Shown here: positions 34,401-48,346 of the stretch, piece by piece
How positions within the stretch are numbered: position 1 is the first letter of the stretch
Layout: each line of letters begins with the position of its first letter
DNA from: Neurospora crassa OR74A
Lineage: Eukaryota > Ascomycota > Sordariomycetes > Sordariales > Sordariaceae
Assembly (NCBI RefSeq): GCF_000182925.2
Contig: NC_026501.1
Location: 5,373,917 to 5,437,916, forward strand
Reading direction: 5' to 3'
DNA: 64,000 nt
The notes under the pieces: model-generated
The model's database searches: none
Told to the model about the DNA's origin: nothing
The model's input: the letters and a program-made list of their open reading frames with translations, nothing else
Program-made: the position numbers and the translations under genes

Positions 34401-35657
34401 TTTTCTTGTGCTGGAGCATCTAGCGTCGAAAGACTTTGTGCTGCAGGGTTTCCTGCCGGTGCTTCATGGGTTAGAGACTCGTAAGCCGGAGGTTCATCCA
34501 TGACTATATCCAGTGGTGGTGCTTCTCGGTCCGGTGTATCTTGAGGTGGTGCTTCCAGCATCGAGACATCTTGCATTGGTGCTTCTTGCACCACAGCATC
34601 CGTCCCTGGAGCTTCTTCCATCAATACATCAAGGGTTCCGGCATCTTGAGGCAGCGAAGCTTGCCTTGCTGATTCCAGCACTACCTCCTCCGGCGACTCT
34701 TGCTTGATCTTCCGCTCGTTCATCGGTGACTTTGGGCCCTGAGGTGGAGCTGCACTTTCAATTGCTGCCAAAGGTGGCTCGTCAATCACTGGCAAAGGCA
34801 AAAGGCGAGCTACCCGTTCCGGTTGAGCTGTTGGCTCTTCTTGTAGCTCAGTTTGTGGTTGTTCATCCGGTTGAGGAGGTTCCTCCACAGTGGGTTTCGG
34901 TTGCTGCTCTTCCACAGGCGGCTCCGGAGAGGGAGATACTGGCGGAGAAGGCTGTGGCTCAGATAACTCTTGTCTTGTTGGAGGCTCCTTCAGTCTATCC
35001 GCATCCACAGGAGTCGTGGCCTTGCTCGTCACGGATGGCGCATGGGATGATGAGTTCGAATGCTGGTCTGATAAGCTACTTGCGGATTGAGGGATGGGGT
35101 TTTCCTGCTCCACCGCGATATCATCTTGAGGTGATATGATTGGTGACGACTCTGGAGGCTCCGACAAGGGCGATGAAAACTGGCTCGAAGCGTCTCCATC
35201 TAGGACACTTGGTCCTTCTGGGGCTCGCGATAGTGATGGCAACTGTGAGGAGCTACATGGAAGTCAGCGATGAGGGATAGCAAAGAAATCCAGGACAAGT
35301 GGGAGTTGAACATGGGTTGCCATGGAGTTGATGAGGAAAAACAAACATGGTAACATACTCGTCTGTCGGCAGTGGGCTTTCTGGAAAGGGCGACTCCTCT
35401 GAATCCATCACATCCATGTCCCCAGTCCAGACCACAATTTCCGGTGCAATATCTTCTGAACTCGTCGACGAGCTAGTATCTGCGGAGTGGCCGCCCACGG
35501 GCGTCCTTGCTCTCTTCATAGGCGGGTGCCTGGCGGAGTTCGAAGGCTTGGATCGGTTTGAGCGTGATAAGTTGACTTCCTTGACGTCTTTAGTCTGACC
35601 CTTTGCGATACCGCTATTACTAGTCTGCCCTGGACGAGTCCGCGAACTGCTGCCCAT
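31427..35657 (-). CDS. lsd1: LSD1/KDM1-type histone demethylase with SWIRM and HMG box
   Basis: FAD-dependent amine oxidase of the lysine-specific demethylase family, acting on methylated histone lysines in the nucleus. Exons 35657..35359 and 35252..31427 join in phase 2 (intron GTATGT...TGTAG) and give 1,374 residues. The first 430 or so residues are disordered and Pro/Glu/Gln-rich, including a decapeptide EAP repeat at about 313-400. A SWIRM domain spans about 438-543 (LNPYALHQEEYLMLRDH...FDWLVRRGYINFG). The FAD Rossmann motif VLGAGMAGLGCARQLEG is at about 562-578 and VIEGRNRIGGR follows. The oxidase C-terminal signature NLFFAGEHTCGTHPATVHGA is intact. A C-terminal HMG box (about 1218-1300, SGYIFFSKAHYDDAR...MWKDASPEEK) is the architecture of filamentous-fungal LSD1 homologues. 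Substrate lysine is not predictable from sequence. Confidence 0.95.
34343..34615 (-). repeat. 30-bp coding minisatellite (EAP decapeptide)
   Basis: Inside the LSD1-type N-terminal tail the encoded protein repeats E-A-P followed by seven variable residues. Glu recurs at exact 10-residue steps for at least six units, then the repeat decays. This corresponds to a 30-base DNA period. Neighbouring sequence is Pro/Glu-rich but not periodic. Confidence 0.85.
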
Positions 35658-36841
35658 AGCTTTGAAAGAGCGGCAGTTGGGTGACTAGAAAAGAACCGCT
35701 GGACTGGAATATGGGGTTGATAGATCGGCACCGTCGTCTTCGCTCACGTCGAAGTGGACCTGCTTCCATATATACAGGCCACACCGGATTCAGCGGAGGG
35801 CAAAGGATAAGATGGAGCCGGTTCGGGTGATGATGATGATAGTGTGAAACCCAGCCATTCGACTGGACTGCCTGTTGCTATGATGCAAGAAATGCTCCGG
35901 CTTCTGAGTCTTCTGGTCAGCCCAAGTTGAATATTGAAGTAAGGCCTGAGGACCTTGTACAGTGAAGGATGTGTGATAGTATGGAGGAAAGTGGTTATGG
36001 CTGGACCATGTATGGTATTGTGTGCAAATGGGTGAAGGAAATGGACGTCGAAAATGGTATATGTACCTCGCAATATCATATCGCAGCCCATGGAGCAATG
36101 TTGAAGTTTCGTCTCATAGACGTCGTACGATTGGTACGTCGCCGTCTCGGTTTGAAATGTCGTCGATTGCTGAGGGGAAATACTTGGTGGTATTGGCTAC
36201 GACGCCCTTGGCAGCTGGTGCATCGATCTTTCTCAGTTCCTCAATCGTCGCAGATTGACTAAAGAAAATATATAAATTGTAGACTTTGCTGTAGTTGTTG
36301 TTGTTGCTTCAGCTTTCGAGGTTGTTGTCTGGCTGCCGTTGTCTCCAGTCTGTGTGCTGATACAGTCGCACTGACGGATCTGCTGCCCGAGACCTGGAAC
36401 GGAACCCACTCCCACTGGTAACAGCGCCCTTAAAAAGTGCGGAAGGTCGGTAAGGTTTAGCGCATGCTCAGAATTTCAGTGACAAGAAATTAACGCTGGT
36501 CGTTTTACTTAATTGATGCAAAAGCGTTCTTTTCAGCCATTGCGCGTTATTACGAGTAATTAAGGTCCGTGTTCCAATCACGTGAGGCGCAGAGAGAGGA
36601 TAACAACTAAACCCTGTGAACCTATGGCAGAGGGCTCATGTTCTCTTCCAAGCCAGTATGCCTTCTGGTTCGCAGCAAATATCGTCAATGACTCCCTTCA
36701 CTCCATCACGTATTATGAGCACAGCCTAGACTTCCCCAACTGTGGTCATGGTATGCTTCTGTATTCCGTGTCTGTTGTGGATGTTCCCCCCAACCAGAAT
36801 CAAGTATCAATCAACCCTCCGTTCGTACCCATCAAGCAATA
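35658..36841. other. Intergenic, LSD1 upstream region
   Basis: Spacer between the LSD1-type start codon and the 3' end of VPS33, both on the minus strand. A short GTT-repeat lies near 36290-36306. Open frames here are short and featureless. Confidence 0.5.
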
Positions 36842-39135
36842 TCAACTATCCGACTCCTGTTGCAGGCTCTCGGTACCAAATGTCCCATTCTCGATCGCGG
36901 CCTCCATCATCTTGTTTCCGCTAATAATGGACGTCGCGCAGATGACAATTTTTCTCCGACCTATTGTTCGTGACACCCCAGTTAGTGATCGATTGGCTTC
37001 TTGTGCTTCTGCGGCCAGCTTGAGCACACCGAGGGAGATATAGAATAGCGACATACCTTCTTCTTTCTTCGCAATGAACCGAAGAGCCGCGATCTCACTA
37101 AAGCTAATACCGCCGACGAACACGACAAACACTGTCTTCTGGCCGTCGTTACCGGACAACAGCGCCCGAGCCTTGACAGCCTTGTCCTCGCCCTTTTGCA
37201 CCTCATCAAATGTCGGACCTCGGGCATGCTTGACAGCATCGTCGAACCCACGCCATCCCTGTGCGCCTCCTGCAGCTGGTCCGGCTGTGTTGGTGGAAGC
37301 TGCTCCTTTTGTGATTGAGAGCAAATACTGCTTCTGAAGGATGCACTGAACAAGGCGTATTGAAAGAGGCGCATAGCCGCTGTAGACGTAGGCAATATCG
37401 TTGGGATCCTGTTCGTTGACCTCGTCGACAATGAGTCGCAGTTGCTTCCGCAAATATGTGTAATTGGTCTTCGTTCCCGTTGCCCCAACAGATCCAGTCA
37501 TGGGGATCATGGATGCCAGAGGGGACGACCTCGAGAGGAACATCTGAAGCTTCTCTAGGTTATGGAGTGTGAGTATGTGTTGATAGCCATATCCTTGCAG
37601 TATAAGGCGCCGAAAGTGATCGAATTCCTTGGTCTTGATTCCGCCCGAGATACATGAATACACGCATAGTAATCGCAATACTTGCGGCAGTGGGACGTCG
37701 CGTGCTATTAGTTCCTCGATCGCTTCAAACTGGGATGATGGATCTGCTCCGGCTGCGAGATTCTGCTGAACCTCTAGCATTTTGCTGAAATGTTCCGTGC
37801 GAGTATGCTTCATAATCTCCTCCGCCAAGCCGGTATGAATCTTGAGGCTCTTCTGTTCGGCCTGGTATCCCGGAAGTTTCGAGACAAAATCTTTGAGCTC
37901 CGCTGTTGTCTTGGAGCTATGTCTACTCTCATAGTCACTCTTTAAGCGACGAGCAATCTTGTTCAAAAGACTTCCGACAATTGCAAAATTTGCATCGCGC
38001 AATTGCTCAAACAACTTGTCGGAGGAATCAAGTTGGACTTTGCGCTTGCGCGAGGGCCCGTTGCTCACGACGGCAGCGGCGGCAGTTGTTGAGCCTTGTG
38101 GTTCCGGCTGTGCGCCGATGATCGTCGAGTCCACATCGGCCTGGTTATTTTGGACACCGAATACCTCGTCAATCAAGCCCTCGTAGGTCAGCTGTGTCAG
38201 AAGGGGTGTGACAAAGTCAACTTCGCGGTCAATGATGATAACACTTTCGTTGGTGGTGCTGGGCGACAGGCCGATCTTGTCCCCTTCGGCTGCTTCTTCG
38301 CCAGCGAGAATTTCATGTCGCATACGAGACAATAATTCAGCGACTCTCTTAGCGTTTTCCCCTTTGCCAACGATCCTGGGAAAGAGGCCATGCTTTTGTT
38401 GAATACCCATCAAGGCCTTGGAAAGCAGAAAGACTGGTGTAGGGTCCTTCGCGAGGTACAGGTCTCTGAACGAGTCGTCTAGCTCGAGGGACAAGACATC
38501 GGTGTCAAGCGGGAAGAAGTATAGTGGTAGCTCGGCGACATTGGTATCGCCCAAGACACCGGCCTCCTCCAGTACCTTGTCTGAAACCAGCGTTCGACGG
38601 GGTACCCAAAAAACGTGGAACTCGTGGGGAGACTGGCTCTCTTGCTGTAGACGTTTTATTTGATCTGAAAACCTGTCAGCACCTTCAGGGACCTACGGGC
38701 TGTTTCTCTTGTCCGTGGGAATATGGTTGGCGTTCGTACCTGCTATCGCGTGAGCATGATGGGCCAGTTCGCCCCGGGCAATGAAGACCACATTGCGCTG
38801 ACTCGAGTCGGTGTTGTTGTTCTCAAGAAAGAAGAAGTTATCGGCACCATAGTCGCGCAAAGTTGACGCTCCGACAAAGGCGTTAAGTGGACCAGCCAAG
38901 CTCTTCTCAATTACAATGTTCTTCTTTCCGCGGACCTGCACAGGATCTCACAAGCTGCCGTCAGTTCAGCACTTGCACCAAGCGTTGCGAAGGTCGTTCC
39001 GTCTGGCCGCTGTTGCCTGGCTTGGGTGGTTTTGGGGGGCATTACGGCTGTACATACTGATTCCAAGAGATACAAGATGTCCTTGCGGCCCTTTTCTCTG
39101 ATCTGCTCGATGTCGAACTCCGCATGGGGAGCCAT
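36842..39135 (-). CDS. VPS33: Vacuolar protein sorting protein 33 (Sec1/Munc18 family)
   Basis: SM-family subunit of the HOPS and CORVET tethering complexes that binds SNAREs during fusion at endosomes and vacuoles. Minus-strand exons 39135..39058, 38935..38740, 38664..37057 and 36960..36842 join in frame and encode 666 residues, the usual length. Recognisable blocks are LRDYGADNFFFLENNN, the ESVIIIDREVDFVTPLLTQLTYEGLIDE signature of Sec1-like proteins, LVDEVNEQDP-like segment before YSGYAPLSIRLVQ, VFVGGISFSEIAALRFIA, and the C-terminal RRKIVICATSIISGN. Intron 3 (36961..37056, GTATGT...CTAAC...ATAG) is 96 bases and has no stop in frame, so an unspliced reading would stay open. It is called an intron because removal restores the family match EEG-RRKIVICATS. 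A short insert with SRKRKVQ lies mid-protein. Confidence 0.95.
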
Positions 39136-40104
39136 GGTGGTCGAGTTCTCCTCATGCGGCTGTTGGTGTTGTGGTGTGGATCCTAGGATGGCTGGCGGTT
39201 AATGACGACGGAGGGTGAAGCTCGAGCTCCCGGCCTGTCTGGTCGGCTGGTCCGCCCTGCTGGCTGGGGTTCATGTTGTGCTTCACTGCACCGCCTAGGC
39301 GCAAACCCCAAAGCGCAGGGAGGCAGGGTACCTTATCTCAGGGCAGTGGGCTGAAGTGGGTCGATCAGTCAGGCTGGAATGTCGTTCATCCTCAGTACAT
39401 ATAACACTCTCCCGTACCCATACTTGTACCCCTCTAATGTTAGGAGACAGAATGAAATCTTGGATCATCAGCAATGCTGAGGTGATACGTGGAATCATCT
39501 TCTCGATTACCCAGCATTGGTGCCCTCAATATTCAAGGCTGGGTGTGTTCGAAAGGCTCGGACAGACCTACCTAATGGGCGGTGCTGGCAACTGATAAGA
39601 TTTATCGTCTTCTTATCGGGATAATATTCAATCTTACGTCATCTGGACTGATTGTTTCCCATGTCTGATCTCCCAAGTGAAGAACAACAACAACCATAGG
39701 TTCATCGCATAGAAAATCAATCAATGTCTTTCGCTGCCGAGTAGCTATGCTGAGTATTTGGTGAAATTTAAGGTCCCGGTGCTGAGTATAACTAATCACC
39801 AATCTTGCGAAAAACTGCATATCAAACAGGCTCGCTGTTCCAGTGCCGAGTCGAGCAATTCCAAATGCTCATCAACTTCAACTCACCTTCCCATAACCCT
39901 TTATGCGCCAGTATTAAATCCGAGCCAACTTGCAAGTATGTGAACTCCTCATAATGCAAACAATACGAACTACACCCCATCCGGTGTGGATGACTAGACC
40001 ATCCAGATTGGACGCTGGAAGCGCTGTGTACCGAAAAAGCAACGCCGTCCCAATTCCCAGCGCCATTTTCGCAAGATGTTCTGTCGCCGACCCCCGTTCT
40101 TCCT
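39136..40104. other. Intergenic, VPS33 promoter side
   Basis: Between the VPS33 start and the 3' end of the E2 gene, both on the minus strand. No supported gene, RNA or repeat. Confidence 0.5.
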
Positions 40105-40728
40105 CTAGACGGTGTTGTCGTGGTAGTAGAACTCGATATCCTTGGGACGCTGCTTGTTGGCGCGAACAAATTCCTCATCGCCGGGAGGTCGTTCGTTCTT
40201 GGTGTTCCCGGTCAACATGCTTTGTAGGCTCATGCACACACTTTCCACGCTTTGCACGGGGCTCCAACCCTGTTGACCAAGTAGGTCGAGACAGATGATT
40301 CCGTTGGAATAGATGTGCGGGTGGATCGGAATCGGCCGGTCGGCTTGCTTGACGAATACCACTTCGGGAGGCTCTAGAAGTTCATTAGCTGCTGCTCCGA
40401 CCGCAGTCAATCACGTATCAATCATGCCTACCGATGGGGTATGACTGGCCGAATCGGAACTTTAGTCGATATGTATCGTTAAGGTAAAGCGGGTTGTTGT
40501 CGAGGACTCGTATATCCAGAAGCCACTCTTCCAAGTTGTCCGCGGAGACGAGCTCAATACCAGGTGGGAGGCCATTTTGGATCTGATGGACAGGACGTAA
40601 TCGCGTCAGTCGTTGCAATCAATCTCCGAATTCAGTCCAACCTATATGGGGTGTGAGGGCTGTCCGGAAATCCAACTAACCTTATTCAATTCCTTCCCCA
40701 ACCTCTTCGCAGCAAATTGTACCGGCAT
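40105..40728 (-). CDS. Ubiquitin-conjugating enzyme E2, UBE2W-like
   Basis: E2 enzyme of the UBC fold. Its closest recognisable relative is the UBE2W group, which in animals attaches ubiquitin to protein N-termini. Minus-strand exons 40728..40681, 40582..40432 and 40373..40105 join in frame and encode 155 residues, about UBE2W size (151 in human). The central HPHIYSNGIICLDLL gives catalytic C94 within the HPN-like motif, written here HPH as in UBE2W. WSPVQSVESVCMSLQSML and the C-terminal YYHDNTV also match that group. No extension or transmembrane tail is seen. N-terminal ubiquitination activity is inferred from the subfamily, not shown. Confidence 0.92.
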
Positions 40729-43354
40729 AATTGCTGAGTGACTACGGGACAGTGTTGCAGCAGCGACAGTCTCCGATGGCGAATGGGAGAGCCTTACAAG
40801 ACAACAGTGAAAGGCGGACTAATAATCTTCAGCAGGTGATGTAGCTGAAGTTGGTGGGGTTATGTTTGACCAATCCCAATCCTGGAGAAGCAGCAGAGTT
40901 ATTGAATGACGAGTCTGAAAGGATTCCTGGATGATAGCCTGAGCTTGCGGTCCCTGTCCGAGTGAGTTCGAGCTGAAGTTTTGTTGATGCCAGACTGCTA
41001 AATTCAAATGAGGTGGTGAATTGCGCAGCGCTTGCTCCGAGTTGCAGGGAATTGTCGGTAGGGCTGAGGCTGGGAGGGGTCGCGACAATCAGTTCAAGAG
41101 GGACGGAAATCAACGTCCACGAGTGGTAAGACCAGGAGCGACGCAAGAGAAAGGAAGAGAAACCGCATTTCACGCTTGAAAGATGATAATTCCACGCGCG
41201 GGGGACTACTCGTCGATTGGTCAACACAGCTGCAGGGCTGTAGCTTCCGTTTGAGGTCGAAAACCCAAACGCGATTTTGGAACAGCCTCCAGTCTTCTCG
41301 GTGACCTTTCCAACACTTTCACTTCGCCCGATAGGTCGTCTTCCGGCTATTTGGAATCTGATAGGAAAGATCGCCAGCGCTCGGGCCATGGAGGTACCAT
41401 TCAATGTTACACGTGAAAGATGCCTATCGAAGGCCATAGGGAATCTCGATATCTGGCAGTTAGGTACACTAGAACATGGGAACGGCCAAAAAGGGAATGC
41501 ATAGTTTTGCCCCGTTTGACTTTATCTCCGTTCTCTGCAAAGCATCAGTCTAGTAAAGCCTGCGATTGAGGTCGTCCAGATCCAAATACCTACTAGAATC
41601 AAACAAATGAAGCCGAGCCACGACACAGCGAGAACAATATCCAACTTCACTGTAGTTAGTTCGCAATAGTGACTACTCACCCAATGGCCGATAATTTTCA
41701 GATTTAGCATAGAGGTAGTGCGGTGAGCAGGCACTGAAGGTTTCATCATAAAGGCTAGTGTTGATGACGAAGTCTACCCGCCGAAGACGTTGACGATGTG
41801 GAGGGAGTTATAGAATCGATGAAAGATGCACCTGGACTTTGCGGGCAGAAAAGTGGATCGCCAATCTGATATAGTGATTGCGCCTGGAAGAATTTCACAA
41901 TCGCAAAAGACAGGCTGTGAAGGACTCGACACTGATGATTATTGATCTATTCAGCCTCTAGTCATCTCAAATGAGCCTTATCATAGTCCAGTATGCACGA
42001 GTCAGATGCTATGATTTACGCGCACTTCCTCGGTGAACATCACAATTCATAGGTAGGTAGGATCTGGTTTTGGAAGTGCGCCTAGCCGGTATGGTAGTGG
42101 GATGAGTCGAGGTGCTCAAAGTTCGATGCTGCCCGTTTAGGTACCTCTACCATGCAATGCTCACGCAGGGCTGCATTTCAGCACCATTTGCCCAAGGCTC
42201 AAACGAGGGCCCAAAGACCCGACATGACCCTTCCTTGTCGCGTAAAGCTCCCACTGCCCTGACCCCTCCCCAATCACAGGCCCGCCCAGACCAGCCCGAT
42301 GGTGCCCCAGTGCCCCTCTTTGCGCACCCTACGCAGTGGACTGCTACTTGAGGTTGTTTGGGACATGGCGGTTCGTGGGCTGAGCACTCCACGGCCTCCT
42401 TCACAGCCCCTTGTTGCATGGACTCTCAGTTCGAATGTTGTTGTAGCGGTAGCTCAACCTGCCACTCTAAGAACCGAAAGCTCCCAGAAATAGGTATCCA
42501 TACGCAGTAGAATCACCAACAACTGGCTGCCTATATTTCACGTAGGAGGATGCCAAGAGTTGGGCCCAAAACACCCTCGAGGCGCCCGTCAAGGTGACCC
42601 GCCCCGTCTGCTGCCGTGGAGCGGATGGATGTGGGTAGCGTGGAAGTGGAATACTGTAAGGGACAATGACGGGAGGCCAGTGGCAGTGACAGTGGAAATA
42701 GACAAGCAAGCGGAGGCATCCCGTCCCTTCATCCCACGGGGTTTGGGTTTGATCTCTCTTCTCTCATTACCTCTCCCCGGCCTTCACAAGTTTCCATTGT
42801 GAACGTCATTTCACAGATTTCCCCCTTCATCCTTATTTCTGAAAACGAGGGACATTCCAATAACCCCATACGGTCAGTCGCACTTGCACAGGGCTTACAC
42901 CCCGTCACCGTTTCCGTTGCAGGCCAAGTACGTACTCCCACCTATTGTGGAGTTGGTGGGACCTGCCCTCGGCCTGCATTACACTCAGCGGAGACCCCCC
43001 AGGTCCCCTATCGTCCTACCTGACATGTGTACATCTGGAGCGAGAGCTTGAACTCTGACAGCCGCCTTTCTTGTCCAGCCCAATCTACTGCTGCCAAGCA
43101 TCCTCTCGTCTTGCTCTGCCACTCCTTCGCAGCCCATTCCCGAATCTCAGCTCCTCAGCCCCTCGTCCTGGTCAATCGCAAGCCAGCCTACAAGTTTCGT
43201 CCAAGTTCACAGCTCGACCGGTTCGGTTATCAGTGTCGATAGCCTCCTGCCACTTGCACATTCGAGAGCGGAAGGAAGAGAACCAAGCAGCTCTTCCCCC
43301 TCCCACAATCCGTCTACCGCGCCTTCTTGCTTCGTTTCTCCAGACATTGACACC
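40729..43354. other. Intergenic, divergent promoters
   Basis: Shared upstream region of the E2 gene (-) and the CaMK gene (+). The longest frames (40829..41437 on -, others) lack domains and a plausible start context. The final 600 bases are CT-rich and probably the CaMK 5' UTR. No mobile element seen. Confidence 0.45.
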
Positions 43355-45058
<1,704 letters not shown>

Positions 45059-47068
45059 AGGAGCTCGTGTAACAATACAGGCATATGAGGGTGGGTTCTT
45101 GCTGATGTTGTCGTTGATGTTGTTTTATACCAAAGCATGCACATCTCTGGATGCATGCGGATATGGAGTGAGTGTACGGGGGCACATTGCGCGTTTTAGA
45201 TTGGGGTTCTGCGAAGCCAGCCCTGGTACAATACTGGGCTCTATGTTTGATATTGGGCTCCAGCGCTTTCATTTCTCAGGATATCCGGTAGGAAGCGGAA
45301 GTCACGACTCTTGTGTTCTTGGGGACCAATTTTACTCGACGAGAATTCCTGCAGCGGTTCGCCAGCGTTAAATATAATATTAGCAAATCTTTCTCGTGAA
45401 TGTCCTACGTCCAATTGTTGCTGTTTGCCTACGTTGTCAGGGTTACTTAGCTCCTTCGCAGAGGCACTTGGTAGGTTATACGAATATAGTCATGTCAGTA
45501 AACCCGTGCTGAGCAGGTCGGGGTACATATCAGAACCATCTTCGATCACACGATGAAATTTCGCCAGCACCTGCCAGACCCTTAGGTGTCCATCCGGTCT
45601 TTGACCTCTCAACCCATCTGTTCGTCTGTCATCGCATGCAAAAACCGCTACCCATCTGGTCCACATTCACACTGCAAGTTCCTTCCTCTTCGTTCTTCAT
45701 CTTCAATATCTCTTTACTCTCGTCGGATCCCTTGGTACACCAGCCCCCAATCTACATACTTTGACACCACATATGGCTTCGTGAAGACTTGGTCAAAGTT
45801 CGAGCTACGTTAATTGGATCACGACAAACGTTAGTTGATCCCTTCTCTACAGTCTCTCTGCTCCTTTTTTGCAGCACGAAGATATGCCTTTGAGATACTC
45901 GGACAGGTACCTCAGCGGTATGTGAAGGAAATATTATATCTACTAGTACATGTAAGTAAAAACATGACGGATTCTAACCCGACCTGTAGTTACTCTAGGT
46001 AAATAGCAAGATGTCAGAAGCGGTTGGTATGGGGTTGGTATGGGGTTGGTAGCTGAGCTATATGGGGTTGAGTAGCCAGAGTATGAGCCTCTAGGTATTA
46101 GGTATGCAATAAAATATAAGCCCATTGCATAGTTAGGTAGCTACTGTCGCTAATCCCACGCCTCTTGCCGTTAAAATTCATTTTCGCCTAACTCCAGTCG
46201 TAAGGAGCGCCACTGAAGTAAAATTGAAGTGAGGGATCATTTGGTGGAAGTGGTGTAAAGCTAGGTTCTGACTCTTCGTCACTCTTTTTTTTTGTTTTTT
46301 GTTTTCTCCCGCCCTTGACTTGAAGTTATTTTCAGACGCAACTTGTGTATGCGATGCGTGCGCGTTTTGAATGTTTTCTATAACTTGTTCACGACACTGG
46401 TATTTGAAGGCTAATATGTGCTACATGCTTTGTGTATGATAACGTCATGTCAATGATTGGAATGCCAAGGTGATAGCAACGATCAATTGATCTTGATATT
46501 TTGATCCCTAAATGTGCAAAAGCACAAAGGGATAGTGTATATATGTCAAGCCAAAAAATTGCAACAAGTGCATTCCCTCCCCCACATCGTCACCTCGCCC
46601 GTTTATATCCTTTCCCAACCAAGCCAAGTCCCATTGCCCGCCCAATGATTAGAAAAAGAATGGATAAACACTGATAGATACAGAGAATATGAAATTCCAA
46701 AACGATGAGTGAACTCCTTCGCCATGTGTGTTAATTTGACTCCGCCGATCCCCCAGATATAATGACAAAGATGATGATGAAATGTAATCCCGGTCTAACT
46801 TTCTTTGCAATCAAATTGCACAAATTTGGTACAACATAGAACAAGGTGACTTGTGTCTAAGTAAGTGGGATGATCGCCAGTTTGTGGGGGGATTTCTGAT
46901 CCCCGTAATGATCCCTGGTGATGATGAGATGTTGGATGAATTGAGGAAATAATGTTCATTTAAACTGTCATGCATGAAGTCTTTTCGTGCCCTGGCCATT
47001 TTGATGATGTGTGAGACGATGAAATGGACTTTGAATGAAATGCCGGACGGCGATCATCAAATTTCATT
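45059..47068. other. Intergenic between convergent genes
   Basis: Two kilobases of AT-leaning sequence between the CaMK 3' end and the 3' end of the 47-48 kb gene. An 11-base tandem repeat lies at 46022-46052 and a T-rich run near 46287-46304. No gene is supported. Confidence 0.5.
46022..46052 (+). repeat. 11-bp tandem repeat GGTTGGTATGG
   Basis: The unit GGTTGGTATGG occurs about 2.7 times in direct tandem; a further TATGGGGTTG sits 20 bases downstream. Confidence 0.85.
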
Positions 47069-48346
47069 TTAGGCGGGGGTTAGCTCCGCCAAGACAGTTT
47101 CGCAGAGCTCCTCGTACCGTTGGGTATCGAATCGCTTGCGTTGCCAACCATCCCTGCGCAGCCGCTCAATGCGAGCCTGCCTGTCGAGAGCGCGAAGCTC
47201 CTCTTTTCCAACTCCATTCACCCCTGTGGGCGATTTGGGGGGCTCTGTCGCCATGGCTTCGAGCTGGTGGTCTAGATTGGCCGAATGCCTCTCAAGCTGT
47301 TCGCGGAGCTCATGCAGCTGATCGCGGAAACGATCGATGGATTTTGTGATGTTGAGAGTGTCATCATCTTCCTCGCAGTTCTCGAACTGTTGACTGTCCA
47401 TATTGATCGGGAGGGGAAGCTCGACATCCTGGTACTGCGACGCTGGTCCTTTGGGAACTTCATGACGTGTGATTGTAGCCGGGAAAAAGCCAATATCCAT
47501 ACCCAAAGTCGGTGAATCGGGGCGGACCATTGGCTCAGAGAGACCAAAGGCAAATTCCTCATGGGGAACGGAGAATGATACCTTCTTGACGCGCTTCATG
47601 GGGTTGGCCGACTCTGTTGTGTTGTTTGCCAGATCTTCCTGAGAGAAAACGGAACTCGTTGGTGATGACATGCGGGTTTCTGGGGTCCATGACCGCGAAT
47701 CGATGGATGAGCTGATGGAGCTGGTGGGAGAGTGGCAGCTAGATCCAGAAGATGAGAAGGTGCCAGAACTGCGCCATGCTTGCTTGAGAACGGAGTTCTC
47801 AGCAGCACCAATGAGTGAAGCAGCTTGTTCAAAATGTGTGCGAGCCTGCTGGAGGAGGGTAGTGCGGAACATGGAGGCCGTGGGTAGAGGTCGGGCGCAA
47901 ATTTCCATACAGGTAGCCGCGTAGAAGTGGAGGTAGATCAAGTAAAGCGGCTCGACGCGCACATCTTCCTTGTCCTTGATTTTGTCTAGAAGTTCAATAC
48001 AGCGCGCCGAACATGCCCTGTACCTCTTGCCGATGTGTAGTTTCTTAATCTCGACGATTGCTCGCTTCCATTCGCTGCGGTTTTGTGGTAGTGCAGGGGT
48101 GGCTGGAAGAGCTGGAGACGCAGGAGCCGGTGTGGAAGAAGAGGCAGAGGGGCGGGCGGGTACAGGGAGTGACTGTCGCTTGGGTGCGCTTTGCTTTGCG
48201 AAAGCAAATGTAGGGTCTGTGTTAGTCCTGAATGTTCGTTCCGAAGTATGTCGGCGATGTTGTTGGGGTTGTGGTTGTTGCTGTTGTGTTGGCGCGAGAC
48301 TTGTCCGCTTGCTCGACCCAAGCATAAGAGGAATTAATCCAGCCAT
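47069..48346 (-). CDS. Unrecognised fungal protein, low-complexity with helical domain
   Basis: A single uninterrupted frame of 425 residues, read from the ATG at 48346 (codons upstream are in frame but only GTG). I do not recognise a named family. Residues 15-85 are Gln/Pro/Ser/Thr-rich, including a Q5-P-Q-P-QQ run. Residues about 88-185 look like an all-helical fold (SEWKRAIVEIKKLHIGKRYR...LYLIYLHFYAATCMEICAR...ARTHFEQAASLI), reminiscent of a TPR- or MIT-like bundle. A Ser-rich disordered middle follows with many S-P and T-P sites, suggesting phosphorylation by proline-directed kinases. Then comes a coiled-coil stretch (about 340-375) and a basic tail ARIERLRRDGWQRKRFD. The length and ordered segments argue for a real gene. 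Function unknown. Confidence 0.75.
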   Translation of the reverse strand: MAGLIPLMLGSSKRTSLAPTQQQQPQPQQHRRHTSERTFRTNTDPTFAFAKQSAPKRQSLPVPARPSASSSTPAPASPALPATPALPQNRSEWKRAIVEIKKLHIGKRYRACSARCIELLDKIKDKEDVRVEPLYLIYLHFYAATCMEICARPLPTASMFRTTLLQQARTHFEQAASLIGAAENSVLKQAWRSSGTFSSSGSSCHSPTSSISSSIDSRSWTPETRMSSPTSSVFSQEDLANNTTESANPMKRVKKVSFSVPHEEFAFGLSEPMVRPDSPTLGMDIGFFPATITRHEVPKGPASQYQDVELPLPINMDSQQFENCEEDDDTLNITKSIDRFRDQLHELREQLERHSANLDHQLEAMATEPPKSPTGVNGVGKEELRALDRQARIERLRRDGWQRKRFDTQRYEELCETVLAELTPA

